Shown: positions 45,584-56,196, counted from the stretch's first letter. The stretch is DNA of 64,000 bases from an uncultured Microbulbifer sp. (GCF_947498635.1 NZ_CANMKV010000017.1:1-64000), one strand, 5' to 3'. Notes: generated by a model not told the origin, from the sequence alone. Numbers and translations are program-made.

Positions 45584-45599
45584 CGGCCTCGCGAGGCCG
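45584..45599. other. Perfect 16-bp GC palindrome between converging genes
   Basis: CGGCCTCGCGAGGCCG, self-complementary over its whole length, 11 bases past the SIMPL stop and before the end of the amidohydrolase gene. It could form a stem without a loop of usual size and has no T-run; a protein-binding site or transcript-end element are both possible. Confidence 0.45.
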
Positions 45600-45667
45600 C
45601 TGCCCCTTGTAAACCCGCCTTAGCGTCTCGAATTGAGTCTTTAGAACACCGCCTTCAAGTTTACCGC

Positions 45668-47038
45668 TCAGCCATTGGTATCCGCTTCCAGAAATACTTC
45701 GACGGCCGGCTCACTGGGCGCCCTGAAAATCTTCCCCTCTTTCATCACAAACTGCACACGCTGTAACTCAGAGATATCCTCCAATGGGTCACCCGCTACC
45801 GCAATAATATCGGCAAGTTTACCTTCACTGATGCTCCCCAGCTCGTCCTGCACCTGCAATAACTCTGCAGCATTCCAGGTCGCCGAGCGGATCGCATCGG
45901 CCGGCGTCATACCGCCCTGCACCATCAGAACAAATTCCCGTGCATTTTCACCGTGTCGAGTCACCCCGGTATCGGTACCAAACGCGATGTTGACTCCACG
46001 CTTATAGGCCTTGGAAAAAGTTTCCTGCATCAATGGCCCCATAGTGGCCGCTTTAGGACGCACGATTTCCGGCAAAAAACCTTCAATGGCAGATTTCTCC
46101 GTTACCCACTCACCGGCCATCAACGTCGGAACGAACCAGGTTTTATTCCGGCGCATCAAGTCCATAACCTCTTCATCCATATAAGTGCCGTGCTCAATAG
46201 AGTCTACCCCAGCACGAATGGCCCGGATCATCCCTTCTCTTCCGTGCGCATGTACCGCCACAGTAAAACCGTAGTCCTTAGCGGTGGAGACAATTGCTTC
46301 CAGCTCATCGTGCATAAACTGTGGGTTTTGCCCGCTTTTAGCCACACTCAGCACCCCGCCAGTAGCGGTGATTTTGATCAGATCGGCACCATCTTTATAG
46401 CGCTGGCGTATCGCCTTGCGCGCGGAGATAGGCCCATCGACAACACCGTCAACAGGGCCGGGGTTCCCAACCAAATCCTGGCGACGGCCATTGGTGGGAT
46501 CGGCATGACCACCGGTGGTGGCAATGGATTTACCCGCGGTGTAAATCCTCGGCCCCTCAATTGTGCCCGCTTCGATGGCATGGCGCAGGCTCACGGTAAC
46601 ATTGTCGTGGTCACCCAAATTGCGAATCGTGGTAAAGCCCGCTTGTAGGGTGCGGCTGGCAGCATCGACTCCGCGCAAGGCGAAATCCGCCGGGTTCCAG
46701 GTATAGGATTCCATATAAGCGCTAGGGCCGAATTCGTAGGTCAAATGGCTGTGCATATCCATCAGCCCAGGCAATACCGTGAAATTGCGCAAATCGACCA
46801 AAACCTCGCGGTCGCGCTTAGCAAACCCTTTTTGCACCGACTCAATACGCCCATCCACAATGTGGATGGTGCGATTCTCCAACAACTTTCCATTACTACT
46901 ATTGAAAAGCTTACCCGCATAAATAGCCAACTCTTCTGCCGAAGCCAACTGGCAAAAAAATCCGATTAAAACCGCCAGAGCGGTGGCTGCACGGCGAAAG
47001 AAGCAGCTTCTCTTGGTACTTGTTGTCATTGTCGTCAC
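45668..47038 (-). CDS. Exported amidohydrolase (imidazolonepropionase/prolidase-like)
   Basis: 456-residue metal-dependent hydrolase with a signal peptide (RRAATALAVLIGFFCQLASA). Metal ligands are His96 and His98 in GLMDMHSHLT, further His in VAVHAHGREG and SIEHGTYMDEE, and an Asp in FGTDTGVTRHGE. The C-terminal segment KLADIIAVAGDPLEDI is typical of the Xaa-Pro dipeptidase-like, periplasmic amidohydrolases. The start could be the GTG at 47038 or the ATG three codons in. It probably hydrolyses amide or peptide bonds of small substrates outside the cytoplasm. Confidence 0.87.
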   Translation of the reverse strand: MTTMTTSTKRSCFFRRAATALAVLIGFFCQLASAEELAIYAGKLFNSSNGKLLENRTIHIVDGRIESVQKGFAKRDREVLVDLRNFTVLPGLMDMHSHLTYEFGPSAYMESYTWNPADFALRGVDAASRTLQAGFTTIRNLGDHDNVTVSLRHAIEAGTIEGPRIYTAGKSIATTGGHADPTNGRRQDLVGNPGPVDGVVDGPISARKAIRQRYKDGADLIKITATGGVLSVAKSGQNPQFMHDELEAIVSTAKDYGFTVAVHAHGREGMIRAIRAGVDSIEHGTYMDEEVMDLMRRNKTWFVPTLMAGEWVTEKSAIEGFLPEIVRPKAATMGPLMQETFSKAYKRGVNIAFGTDTGVTRHGENAREFVLMVQGGMTPADAIRSATWNAAELLQVQDELGSISEGKLADIIAVAGDPLEDISELQRVQFVMKEGKIFRAPSEPAVEVFLEADTNG

Positions 47039-47119
47039 CGGTAAGTCTCTCTTAGATTGGTATCGTTTTTATTGAAAGTTCCCCAATTTACCGCAATCGC
47101 CAAGGCGAGAGGAAGCCCT

Positions 47120-47731
47120 ATGAAAATTTATGAATTTGCAAGTGCCCCGAATTGCCGCCGAGTCCGCATGTACCTGGCAGAAAAAGGGATCGACACTGAA
47201 TTTGTCCATGTAGATATTACCAAGGGAGAAAACCTCAGCCCGGAGTTCCGCAGCAAAGATATCAACAAAAAAGTGCCTATACTGGAATTAGATGACGGTA
47301 CCTACATCTCCGAATCCGTAGCCATTCAACGCTACTTCGAAGAACTACATCCGGAGCCTGCACTCTTCGGTCGAGATGCTAAAGAAAAAGCGTTAGTCGA
47401 GATGTGGACCCGCCGTGCAGACTTCAATTTAATGTTTCCTGTGGGCATGTGCTTTCAGCATGTTTCTGGTTTCTTCAAGGACCGCATGAACGTCTATCCA
47501 GAGTTCGGTGAGGATTCCGGCAAACATGCACTGAAATTTATGGATGCCTTAAACGATCATTTCTCAGACCACGAATATCTGCTGGGCGATTACTTTTCAG
47601 CAGCCGATATCAGCATGGTTTGCAGTCTGGATTTTGGCAAGGTACAAAACCTGCGCCCAGATACCGAAAAACACCCCCACTTGATTCGCTGGCGCGAACA
47701 ACTTAAGCAGCGCCCCAGCTTCAAGGCCTAA
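47120..47731 (+). CDS. Glutathione S-transferase family protein
   Basis: 203 residues from the ATG at 47120 with GAGAGGAA upstream; the longer frame from 47057 is rejected. The thioredoxin-like N-domain has MKIYEFASAPNCRRVRMYLA, with a Ser or Cys near the usual active site, then the cis-proline KVPILELDDG and SESVAIQRYFEE for glutathione binding. The C-domain is all helical. The CRR sequence leaves open a role as a thiol transferase. Confidence 0.9.
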   Translation: MKIYEFASAPNCRRVRMYLAEKGIDTEFVHVDITKGENLSPEFRSKDINKKVPILELDDGTYISESVAIQRYFEELHPEPALFGRDAKEKALVEMWTRRADFNLMFPVGMCFQHVSGFFKDRMNVYPEFGEDSGKHALKFMDALNDHFSDHEYLLGDYFSAADISMVCSLDFGKVQNLRPDTEKHPHLIRWREQLKQRPSFKA

Positions 47732-47814
47732 CGGTATATTTTTGAAAGGGCTACGCGAACGGCGAATTTTTTAGAAAAGCTCTGTTAGTTTATGCCGAAC
47801 CGGAAAGTAACCTT

Positions 47815-47853
47815 AAAAACTGCCCCAACCCGCCTGGATATGGGGCAGTTTTT
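47815..47853. terminator. Bidirectional terminator
   Basis: AAACTGCCCC (47818-47827) pairs with GGGGCAGTTT (47842-47851), with T-rich tail on the plus strand and matching A run before it. It lies between the converging GST and M16 protease genes. Confidence 0.9.
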
Positions 47854-47862
47854 GATTCGGTA

Positions 47863-50679
47863 TTAATCTTTTGAAGGGAGAACCTCTACCGGACCAATAT
47901 CCAGAGCCTCAACTTCACCTTTAATCTTGTCGAGGTCACCCACAATGACCCAGGTAAATTGATCTGGAGCCAGAAACTCCTGTGCCGAAGCCTCGACCTG
48001 ACCCTTATCGAGTGCAGCTACCCGCTGCGGGTACTCGGCAATGTAATCTTCCGGAAGACCTTTTTCCACCTGCCAGTTAATACTGGAAAGTAACTGTCCT
48101 TTCGTCTGGAAGCGGGCACTCTGCTTAAGTACCTCGTCGTTACGGTAATCTTCTAACTCTTTTTCCGTAATCGGCCGACCAGCCAGATATTCCCGGTATT
48201 CTTTGATCAGCTCTTTAATCGCCGGGGCAGTCTTATCTGTCTGTACCGGTGCGAAAAGAATATACGGGCGCTGCCCTTCGGTATCCATAGAGACCGCACG
48301 GGCACCATAAGACCAGTGCTTATCCTCGCGCAAATTCATATTGACCCGGGAGGTAAACTTGCCAGCAATTGTATTCGCCATGGCATCGAAGGCCTCGGCA
48401 CCCTTCGGCTGCCAAGGCGGCATTACCAACCCGGCCATAATATAGCTCTGCTGAGCTCCGGGGCGGTCCAAGAGATAAACCCGGGCCTTCTCTGGTCGCT
48501 CCACTTTAGCCACATCGATCTTCGGCAACTCCTCTTTTGGTGCCTTCCAGCCTCCCAGCGTTTCGTTAAGCAGCGGCTCAATCTCTTTTTCGGTCACATC
48601 GCCAACAACGGTTAGGGTGGCGTTATCCGGGCGCACCCAGGTTTTCTGAAAATTAACCAGATCTTCGCGGGTAATCGACTTGATACCCTCAGGTGTGCCA
48701 GAACCCGTCAGGGGCGCACCATAAGGATGCTCTCCACCAAAGAGCAATGGCGGTAATTCACGCAGAGCCAACCCCTGGGGCTGCGCTTTTTCTTGCGCAA
48801 TTGCATCCAGGCGGTTGGACTTCACCCGCTCTAGGTCGGATTCCGGGAAGCGGGGCTCAGTCACCACTTTGGCAAATAACTCCAGGGAGGGCTTAAGTTG
48901 TGACTTGAGTGCGCTCATACTGATTGAGTTGTAATCCAACCCGCTGCCGCCACTGATACTCACGCCCAACTCCTCAGCCCGAGCGCTAAACTCGAGGCTG
49001 TCCAAGTTTCCAGCACCTTCATTCAACATCTGTGCAGCCACTGAGGCGAGACCGGGCTTAGTGCTATCTGCGGCTGTGCCGCTGCGAAACTGTAAGTTCA
49101 TCAGCACTACCGGTGTATCGTGGCGCTCCGCCATCACCACCCTGAGGCCATTTTTCAGGGTGAACGTCTTCTGTTTCGGCAGCTCCAACTCTACTTTTTT
49201 ATCGACCTCCGGCAATTTACTGCGGTCCGCACCCTCTGTCGCGGCCGTATACTGCTGTTCAGGCTCGATAATCAAGGTGTAGGAGTCGTCTTTCAACCAC
49301 TGCTCGGCAACATCCTGTACCTCACGTGCAGAAACCTTGGCGTAATCATCAATGCCCTTCAACAGTGCGCCGGGATCACCGAAGTAAAATTCCGAGCGGG
49401 CGAGAATATCGCTCTTACCACCAAAGCCACCGGTTTTCTCCAGCCCTTTAACCAGTCCGGCAAATTCCCCTTGCTTAACCCGGCGTAACTCTTCTGCGCT
49501 AACACCGTTCTTGGCAAACTGCCGCAATTCGTTATTTAAAAGCTCTTCAACTTTATCGACAGATTGACCGGGTTTTACATCGACCACAATAATCAATTGC
49601 CCGGCCAACTGGCGCCCGTAATAAAAGGCACTCACACTGGTCGCCACCTTGTCATCCCGCACTAAGCGGCGATAGAGCAAGGAATTTTTGCGATTCGCCA
49701 GCAATGAGGTCATCAACTCCAGAGCCTGCTCCTCCTCACTACCAACCGCCGGCACATTCCAAACCTTATAAATACGGGTTTGTGGAACCCGATCGCGCAC
49801 GACTTCCCGCTTTTTCACCTGCGTGGGCAATTCCCAATTTTTGATTCGGGGCTGCACCCCCGTGCTGGGAATATCGCCAAAATATTTACGGGCCTTGGCC
49901 ATAGCTTCATCGACAGTAACATCACCGGCTATCACCAAAGTGGCATTGGCTGGCTGGTAATGATCGGCAAACCACTTTTTAACATCTTCCAGACTGGCAT
50001 TATCCAGGTCCTCCATAGAGCCAATGGGGGTCCAGGAATAGGGGTGATCCGTGGGGAATGTACTCTTGGCAATAATATCGAAAGCTTTACCGTAGGGCGC
50101 ATTTTCACCCTGCCGTTTTTCGTTTTTCACAACCCCGCGTTGCTCATCAAGCACTTCTTGGGTGATAGCCCCCTTAAAGTGACCCATGCGATCAGACTCC
50201 ATCCACAGAGCCATATCCAGGGCGCCTTTGGGCACAGTCGCGAAATAATTCGTGCGGTCGTTACTCGTAGTGCCGTTCATATCGGTGGCACCGGAGCGCT
50301 GGAAGGGTTCGAAATACTCACCCGAATAATTTTCACTACCGTTAAACATCAGGTGCTCAAATAAATGCGCAAAGCCGGTTTTACCCTCCGGTTCATCCTT
50401 GGAACCCACCTTGTACCAAATATTGGTGGAGACAACCGGCGCCTTATCATCCTCGTGCACAATTACCGTCAGGCCATTAGGTAAAACCTCTTTGTGAAAA
50501 GGAATATCCAGCTGGGGCGGTGGCACATAGGCTTTTTTATCAATCGCCGCATCTTTACTGCTGGCGGCAGCCTCCTTGTCCACAGAAAGTGCGTGGGGTG
50601 TATTGTCGGCAGACTTGTTACAGCCGGCGAGACCGGCGGTAGCAATAACGACACTGATGAGCACTGGACGCAAGTCCAT
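47863..50679 (-). CDS. M16-family zinc metalloprotease lipoprotein
   Basis: 938-residue pitrilysin-type protease. The ATG at 50679 has GGGAG eight bases upstream and opens a lipoprotein signal (IATAGLAGCNKS, lipid Cys20); an in-frame extension to 50772 is rejected. The inverted zinc motif is HLFEH (His105, Glu108, His109) in the first M16 half, and a second M16 half lies after about residue 470 with no HxxEH, the usual arrangement of an active and an inactive domain pair in one chain. It is anchored in the periplasm or outer membrane and likely degrades peptides. Confidence 0.91.
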   Translation of the reverse strand: MDLRPVLISVVIATAGLAGCNKSADNTPHALSVDKEAAASSKDAAIDKKAYVPPPQLDIPFHKEVLPNGLTVIVHEDDKAPVVSTNIWYKVGSKDEPEGKTGFAHLFEHLMFNGSENYSGEYFEPFQRSGATDMNGTTSNDRTNYFATVPKGALDMALWMESDRMGHFKGAITQEVLDEQRGVVKNEKRQGENAPYGKAFDIIAKSTFPTDHPYSWTPIGSMEDLDNASLEDVKKWFADHYQPANATLVIAGDVTVDEAMAKARKYFGDIPSTGVQPRIKNWELPTQVKKREVVRDRVPQTRIYKVWNVPAVGSEEEQALELMTSLLANRKNSLLYRRLVRDDKVATSVSAFYYGRQLAGQLIIVVDVKPGQSVDKVEELLNNELRQFAKNGVSAEELRRVKQGEFAGLVKGLEKTGGFGGKSDILARSEFYFGDPGALLKGIDDYAKVSAREVQDVAEQWLKDDSYTLIIEPEQQYTAATEGADRSKLPEVDKKVELELPKQKTFTLKNGLRVVMAERHDTPVVLMNLQFRSGTAADSTKPGLASVAAQMLNEGAGNLDSLEFSARAEELGVSISGGSGLDYNSISMSALKSQLKPSLELFAKVVTEPRFPESDLERVKSNRLDAIAQEKAQPQGLALRELPPLLFGGEHPYGAPLTGSGTPEGIKSITREDLVNFQKTWVRPDNATLTVVGDVTEKEIEPLLNETLGGWKAPKEELPKIDVAKVERPEKARVYLLDRPGAQQSYIMAGLVMPPWQPKGAEAFDAMANTIAGKFTSRVNMNLREDKHWSYGARAVSMDTEGQRPYILFAPVQTDKTAPAIKELIKEYREYLAGRPITEKELEDYRNDEVLKQSARFQTKGQLLSSINWQVEKGLPEDYIAEYPQRVAALDKGQVEASAQEFLAPDQFTWVIVGDLDKIKGEVEALDIGPVEVLPSKD

Positions 50680-50825
50680 ATTGTCACTCCCTATTAGTAA
50701 CCGCGGATTCAGAATGGCAAGTTTCGGGGAAGATCCATTCCCCTTATCGGCAATATCCACCCGCAAGATCAAACCACAAACCTAGTGCACCTGCGAGGTG
50801 CCAGGCCACTAAGATAACCTTCAGA

Positions 50826-50854
50826 CAAAAAAATGGGCACTAAAGTGCCCAAAT
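50826..50854 (-). terminator. Terminator after leucine dehydrogenase gene
   Basis: TGGGCACT (50834-50841) pairs with AGTGCCCA. On the minus strand it is followed by TTTTTTT, a strong U-tract, 80 bases beyond the gene's stop. Confidence 0.88.
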
Positions 50855-50931
50855 AAATACATCACAGAGAGAAGCGATGATACCAATCGCCAGGGATCAG
50901 GTCATCGGCACGCCTCTCGTGCCGAATTCGG

Positions 50932-52020
50932 TTATGCCGCGACAGTGCCGGACTTATTCTCCGTACCACCAGTCACAGAGTGGTGTCCAAAGCGCTCCTC
51001 AGCGATACGGTCCGCCACATGTGCCGTGGTTTCTCCGGTCTCATCCGCTCGCTCAAAGACTTCTTTCATGGTGCTGCCAATCGCTTCAATATGTGCACGC
51101 ACCTCAGCGGCATCGTAGTCGCCCCTCTGCTGATAGTAGACATCGATGATGCCACCGGCATTAATCACATAGTCTGGAGCGTAAAGAACGCCCTTCTCGC
51201 GCAGAGCCACCGCATGGCGCTCCTCAGCCAGCTGATTGTTGGCCGCACCAGCCACCGCGCCCACTTTCAGGCGAGAAATCGTATCGTCATTGAGGATAGC
51301 GCCCATCGCGCAGGGGGCGAAGAGGTCTACATCGAGGTCAAAAATCTCGTCAGCGGTAACCGCGATTGCACCCAGCTCGGTTACCGCGCGGTCGATATTG
51401 TCCTGGAAGATATCGGTTACAAATAGCTCCGCACCGGCCTCTTTAAGGAGTTTGCCCAGGCGGAAGCCCACATTACCAACCCCCTGAATGGAGACTTTCA
51501 GCCCCGTGAGGTCTGTTTTGCCCCAGCGATGCTCTACAGCCGCCTTGAGGCCCACAAACACGCCGTAAGCTGTGGAGGGCGAGGGATCGCCTCCGAATTC
51601 AGAACCCGCAAACAGGCCGGATACGTACTCGGTGGTCTCACCGATAACACTCATATCGGCAACACTGGTGCCGGAATCCTCTGCCGTGATATAGCGACCA
51701 CCCAGGGTATTGATGAACTCACCCATAGCGCGCAGCAGCTCAGGGGTCTTTTCTTTGCGCGGATCGCCGATAATCACGGATTTACCGCCGCCGAGTTTCA
51801 AACCGGCCATCGCAGACTTATAAGTCATACCGCGGGACAAGCGCAGGACATCATTCAACGCCTCGCCGTCGTCGGCGTATGGCCACATGCGGCAGCCACC
51901 CAGGGAGGGACCTAAATTCGTATTGTGTACCGCGATAATTGCCTTGAGACCGCTCTTAGCATCTTGGTAAAACGCCACTTGTTCGTGTTTATCGTAGGCG
52001 GAATGGGAAAAAATACTCAT
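50932..52020 (-). CDS. ldh: Leucine dehydrogenase (Glu/Leu/Phe/Val dehydrogenase family)
   Basis: NAD-dependent oxidative deaminase of branched-chain amino acids, 362 residues. The catalytic and substrate lysines are Lys68 and Lys80 in [17 protein letters not shown], and the Rossmann motif is [12 protein letters not shown]. Family signature [11 protein letters not shown] follows. It would feed 2-oxoacids into a pathway such as the indolepyruvate or branched-chain oxoacid oxidoreductases. Monocistronic with its own terminator. Confidence 0.93.
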   Translation of the reverse strand: MSIFSHSAYDKHEQVAFYQDAKSGLKAIIAVHNTNLGPSLGGCRMWPYADDGEALNDVLRLSRGMTYKSAMAGLKLGGGKSVIIGDPRKEKTPELLRAMGEFINTLGGRYITAEDSGTSVADMSVIGETTEYVSGLFAGSEFGGDPSPSTAYGVFVGLKAAVEHRWGKTDLTGLKVSIQGVGNVGFRLGKLLKEAGAELFVTDIFQDNIDRAVTELGAIAVTADEIFDLDVDLFAPCAMGAILNDDTISRLKVGAVAGAANNQLAEERHAVALREKGVLYAPDYVINAGGIIDVYYQQRGDYDAAEVRAHIEAIGSTMKEVFERADETGETTAHVADRIAEERFGHHSVTGGTENKSGTVAA

Positions 52021-52368
52021 TAACTGTTCCTCTCCGGAAAGCCGGTTCTACAGCTGGGGAACAACCACAGCCCTTATCTGTTTTTATTTAAGAGTAAGAT
52101 TATATCTAGCTTCGCCAGATAAAGTTTGCATATTTTGCACATAACGGCGCAGTAATAGCTAAATCTTCACACAAAATATTTTTTTTTAGGACAGCAAGCC
52201 CCGTGGAAATATTGTAGTCCATATGGTCAGTAAACTTGGGGGCAGCTCCAACCTGGCACCTTTGCGCCTAATCAAACGGGGATAGTTTCTTCACGGCCAG
52301 AACCCCGTTACCCGCATCATCCTGGTCTGGTAGAATCCGCGCCTAAATCGACCCGAGAGATAAACTCG
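52021..52368. other. Divergent intergenic region, 348 bp
   Basis: No gene. It separates leucine dehydrogenase from RNase II and must hold both promoters. A TATAAT on the minus strand at 52099-52104 is the only good box; no obvious plus-strand box was found. Confidence 0.5.
52099..52104 (-). promoter_or_regulatory. Candidate -10 box for leucine dehydrogenase
   Basis: Perfect TATAAT on the minus strand, 79 bases upstream of the ATG at 52020. The matching -35 position has only weak similarity to TTGACA (AAACTT at about 17 bp). A short inverted repeat TATCT/AGATA lies directly upstream of it. Confidence 0.35.
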
Positions 52369-54336
52369 ATGCTGAATGCCGACGCTCTGAAACAACTTTC
52401 ACAACTGAAAACAGATATTCGCTCCAGTAAGGAGTTTGCCGAGGGCCGGATTCGCGGCAGCAACGGCAAATTTGGCTTCGTGGAGCTGGAAGATGGACGC
52501 GAGGCCTTTTTGCCTCCCAACGAAATGGAGCGGGTATTCCCCGGCGACCGGGTTCGCGTCAGTCTCTCCGAAGAGAAAAAAGGCAAGCTCAGTGCCGAAT
52601 TGGACTCCTTAATCGACAGTCAACTCGACTACCTGGTTGGACAGTACGTTCAACGGGGCCAGGGGCATTTTATACAGCCCACCCAGAACGGCCTCTCACG
52701 CTGGATCTTCTTGCCCCCCAAAGCCCGCGGCAAGGCCCAACCCGGCGAGTTCATCGCCTGCAAGATTAACCGACATCCCTTTAAGGACGGTCGCGCCCAG
52801 GCAAAAGTAGAGACGGTTATTGGCAAGCCCGATATTCCTGGGATTGAGCACGCCTATGTCGTCGCCCAGTTCAAGCTGCCGGAACAATTTGGTCAGGCGG
52901 CGCAAGCACAAGCGCAAGAAATAAGCGAGCAACTCGCCTCTATCGCGGCTGAGCGTCAGGACCTGTCCGAGCTGGGCTTTGCCACCATTGATGCGGAGAG
53001 CACCCGCGATATGGATGATGCCCTCTCGGTCACTGCCCGCGACGATGGCTGGACTCTGCACATCGCCATTGCCGATCCCTCCAGCGTAATTACCGAAGGC
53101 AGCGCTCTGGATAAAGAGGCCTTCGAGCGCGCCCACAGCCAGTATCTGCCGGGCGAAACCCTTCCGATGCTGCCGCGCCGCCTGTGTGAAGACCTTTTCT
53201 CGCTGGTCCCCGGAGAACTGCGCCCATCCCTGGTGGTACATGTCGATATCGAGACCGACGGCAAACTTGGCGAGAGCCGCTATGAATTCGCCGCGATTCG
53301 CTCCCAGCACAAGTTGAGCTATATCCAGGTCAGCCGGTTTATCGAGGGCGACGAATCCGCGGTTCCAGAGGAACAGAAACAGAGTCTACGCAACCTGGCT
53401 GCTGTTTTTGAGGCCCGTTCCACCTATCGTGCAAGCCACTCCCTGGCGATGGAAGACCGCCCTGACTACGAGATCCACCTCGACGACAAACGTAAAATTG
53501 CACGTATCGAGAAACAGGAACGCAATATCGCCCAGCGCATGGTAGAAGAGGCGATGCTCGCCACCAATATCAGCATCGGCTCTAAACTGGCTGAACTACA
53601 ACAGGGCTGCTTCTCAGTACACTTGGGATTCCGCGAGGAGCGTATGGGCGAAGTGCGCAGCCTACTCAAAGAGATGCTGCCAGAGCACGCGGAGAAAGAT
53701 CTCAGTGAATTGCAGCACTACCTGGCCCTGGTAAAACACCTGGAGCAGCATGAAGACTCCCAGATGCAGAACCTTCTGGCAGTACTGAAGCGCATGTTGC
53801 GTCCCGGCCAGCTCAACAACCAAGCCGGTGCCCACCTTGGGCTGGGGCTCGAAGCCTATGCCACCGTGACCTCACCAATTCGCAAGTACAACGACCTGCA
53901 CAACCACCGGGTATTGCGCGCAGCACTGGAGAGCGATACCGCCAAGTCCCTGAGTGATGAACAGATAGAATCCCTTCAGGAAAGCCTGATCCGTGGCCGC
54001 CAAGCCAATCGCGCCCTCGAACAATGGCTCTACGCACAATTTATGCAGGATAAAGTTGGCCAGGAATTCACGGGAAGAATCGCCCTGGTCAATGGTGCAG
54101 GGCTCGGCGTGCGCCTTAATGAATTCGGAATCGATGGATTCATTCGCCTAAACGGCGACAAAAAGAACCTGCCCAGTTTTGACGGCAAGCACCTGACCCT
54201 CATCTACAACGAGCATAGCTTCCAGCTGGAGCAGACTATTGGCGTCAAAGTTTCATCCGTGGACGTGGATAAACGCCGCATATCTCTCGAGTTATTAACC
54301 AAGAATTCGCCAAGCGAAAAAGCGGCGAAAGAATAA
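52369..54336 (+). CDS. rnb: RNase II-family exoribonuclease
   Basis: 655-residue 3'-to-5' exoribonuclease. N-terminal cold-shock-like domains (GRIRGSNGKFGFVELEDG), the RNB catalytic domain with the metal aspartates Asp208, Asp214, Asp216 and Asp217 in TIDAESTRDMDDALSV, and a C-terminal S1 domain (GRIALVNGAGLGVRLNEFG). Length is close to E. coli RNase II (644) and shorter than RNase R. It degrades mRNA. Confidence 0.9.
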   Translation: MLNADALKQLSQLKTDIRSSKEFAEGRIRGSNGKFGFVELEDGREAFLPPNEMERVFPGDRVRVSLSEEKKGKLSAELDSLIDSQLDYLVGQYVQRGQGHFIQPTQNGLSRWIFLPPKARGKAQPGEFIACKINRHPFKDGRAQAKVETVIGKPDIPGIEHAYVVAQFKLPEQFGQAAQAQAQEISEQLASIAAERQDLSELGFATIDAESTRDMDDALSVTARDDGWTLHIAIADPSSVITEGSALDKEAFERAHSQYLPGETLPMLPRRLCEDLFSLVPGELRPSLVVHVDIETDGKLGESRYEFAAIRSQHKLSYIQVSRFIEGDESAVPEEQKQSLRNLAAVFEARSTYRASHSLAMEDRPDYEIHLDDKRKIARIEKQERNIAQRMVEEAMLATNISIGSKLAELQQGCFSVHLGFREERMGEVRSLLKEMLPEHAEKDLSELQHYLALVKHLEQHEDSQMQNLLAVLKRMLRPGQLNNQAGAHLGLGLEAYATVTSPIRKYNDLHNHRVLRAALESDTAKSLSDEQIESLQESLIRGRQANRALEQWLYAQFMQDKVGQEFTGRIALVNGAGLGVRLNEFGIDGFIRLNGDKKNLPSFDGKHLTLIYNEHSFQLEQTIGVKVSSVDVDKRRISLELLTKNSPSEKAAKE

Positions 54337-54351
54337 GTCGCTAGAGACCCC

Positions 54352-54382
54352 CAAAGAGCCCGGCATTCGCCGGGCTCTTTAC
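54352..54382 (+). terminator. Terminator after RNase II gene
   Basis: AAAGAGCCCGGC pairs with GCCGGGCTCTTT around an ATTC loop (54353-54380), ending in TTTA. The A run at the left gives some activity in the other direction. Confidence 0.88.
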
Positions 54383-54454
54383 TGTTGCACGCAAACCGTC
54401 CCAACTCAGGACAATGCCTAACAGCCAACCCGTAATAATTAGTCGAGGCCACCA

Positions 54455-55927
54455 ATGAGCAATATTGCTGAGCTGAACCCTAGCCCCTTGTGGAAACACT
54501 TCGCCAAACTCTGTGAAATCCCCCACCCCTCCAAACACGAAGACCGGGTTGTCGAATACATCGTGGAGTTTGCCAAGAATCGCGGTCTGGAAGTACAGCT
54601 CGACCAAATCGGTAATGTGATTCTTAAAAAACAGGCCACACCCGGCATGGAAGACCGTCAAACCCTGGCCTTGCAAAGCCATGTAGATATGGTGCCGCAA
54701 AAAAATGCCGACACGAGTCACGACTTCCTTATCGACCCCATTAAACCCTATGTGGATGGCGAGTGGGTTACCGCAGAAGGCACTACCCTCGGTGCCGACA
54801 ATGGTATCGGCGTCGCTGCCATCCTCGCCCTACTGGAATCTAGAGATATTCCCCACCCGGCTCTGGAAGCGTTGCTGACCATAGATGAAGAAGCGGGTAT
54901 GACCGGGGCCAAGAACCTCAAGCCAGGTTATTTCGAAGCAGATCTGCTGCTAAACCTCGACACAGAGGATGAAGGCGAGCTCTATATTGGTTGCGCCGGT
55001 GGCGTAGATGTTAATGTTACTCTGCCTTACTCTGTAGAGCCCCTGGAGGCAAACGACCGAGCTTTTAAGCTCATAGTGCGCGGCTTGCGTGGTGGACACT
55101 CCGGGCTGGACATCGACAAAGGCCGCGGCAACGCCAATAAAATCGCTAATCGCATTATTGACTCTGCCCTGAGGGCCCTTCCTCTATTGCGTATCGCCAG
55201 CCTAGATGGCGGCAGCTTACGCAATGCTATTCCCCGCGAGTCCTTCAGTACCCTGGTTGTACCTAGCAGTGCACAGACACAACTACAGGAAATTGTCGAG
55301 CGCGAGAGCATTCACATTGCTCGCGAGTTTGATAATGAAGTGGGGCTCGAAGTACGCCTGGAAACCTGCGAAACGCCCGCAAACACTATGGACACGGCGA
55401 GCCAGCTGAAGTTGATCCGCGCTATTCGCTCTTGTCCCAACGGCGTAGAGCGTATGAGCACGGCACTAGACGGCATCGCTGACACCTCCAACAACCTCGC
55501 TCGCGTGGTAACTGTAGAAAAAGATGGCCAGCATCAAGCTCAAATCCAGTGTCTGGTGCGCAGCCTGTCAGACACTGCCCGCGACCAACACGGGCTGGAC
55601 GTCGCTGCCACTTTCGAGCTGGCTGGCGCCCAGGCCAAGCTCGAAAATGCTTATCCGGGTTGGACGCCAAACCCGACATCGCCACTACTTGCCCTGATGA
55701 AAAATGTGTATAGAGAAATGACAGGCGAAGATGCCGAGGTAAAAGTGATCCACGCTGGCCTCGAGTGTGGCCTTCTGGCCAAGCCATACCCCAACTGGGA
55801 CATGGTCTCTTTTGGCCCCACCATCCGCCGCGCCCACTCCCCCGAAGAGAGAGTTCATATCCAGAGTGTTGCCAATTTCTGGGATTATTTTATTCAGGTA
55901 GTGCAGGCAATTCCCACTCAGTCATAA
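54455..55927 (+). CDS. pepD: Aminoacyl-histidine dipeptidase (peptidase D)
   Basis: 490-residue M20 zinc dipeptidase. Metal and catalytic residues are His76 and Asp78 in QSHVDMV, Asp115 in LGADNGIG, the catalytic Glu145 with Glu146 in TIDEEAGMTG, and a late His in GLECGLL-neighbouring sequence and IRRAHSPEERVH. It cleaves carnosine-like and other dipeptides in the cytoplasm. The ATG has GAGG upstream. It is the last gene before the AT-rich stretch. Confidence 0.95.
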   Translation: MSNIAELNPSPLWKHFAKLCEIPHPSKHEDRVVEYIVEFAKNRGLEVQLDQIGNVILKKQATPGMEDRQTLALQSHVDMVPQKNADTSHDFLIDPIKPYVDGEWVTAEGTTLGADNGIGVAAILALLESRDIPHPALEALLTIDEEAGMTGAKNLKPGYFEADLLLNLDTEDEGELYIGCAGGVDVNVTLPYSVEPLEANDRAFKLIVRGLRGGHSGLDIDKGRGNANKIANRIIDSALRALPLLRIASLDGGSLRNAIPRESFSTLVVPSSAQTQLQEIVERESIHIAREFDNEVGLEVRLETCETPANTMDTASQLKLIRAIRSCPNGVERMSTALDGIADTSNNLARVVTVEKDGQHQAQIQCLVRSLSDTARDQHGLDVAATFELAGAQAKLENAYPGWTPNPTSPLLALMKNVYREMTGEDAEVKVIHAGLECGLLAKPYPNWDMVSFGPTIRRAHSPEERVHIQSVANFWDYFIQVVQAIPTQS

Positions 55928-56196
55928 CGACTTTCCTTCCTATTCCTTAACAGTGCAGTCTGTAGAATAGTGCTTATCCCGTCTGCCAGGAGTTGCCTGG
56001 GGGCGGGCTACTCCCCCCCAAGATACAGAGTTGCCCTATTGAGATTGATCATACCGATCGTAAAAAGGGGTTAATTAAAAATATTTAACCAATAAGCAGA
56101 AGCGAACTAATTCACACAAAACAGCACCCTGCGCCTGGAACTTTATTTTAAACTCACGGGTCAATACAATCGCTTTATACAAACACGGAGGAAATT
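55928..56196. other. Intergenic stretch, start of AT-rich region
   Basis: No gene. Contains a short CCAGG/CCTGG hairpin (55987-56001) and then AT-rich sequence leading into the Shine-Dalgarno of the small ORF at 56197. Confidence 0.45.
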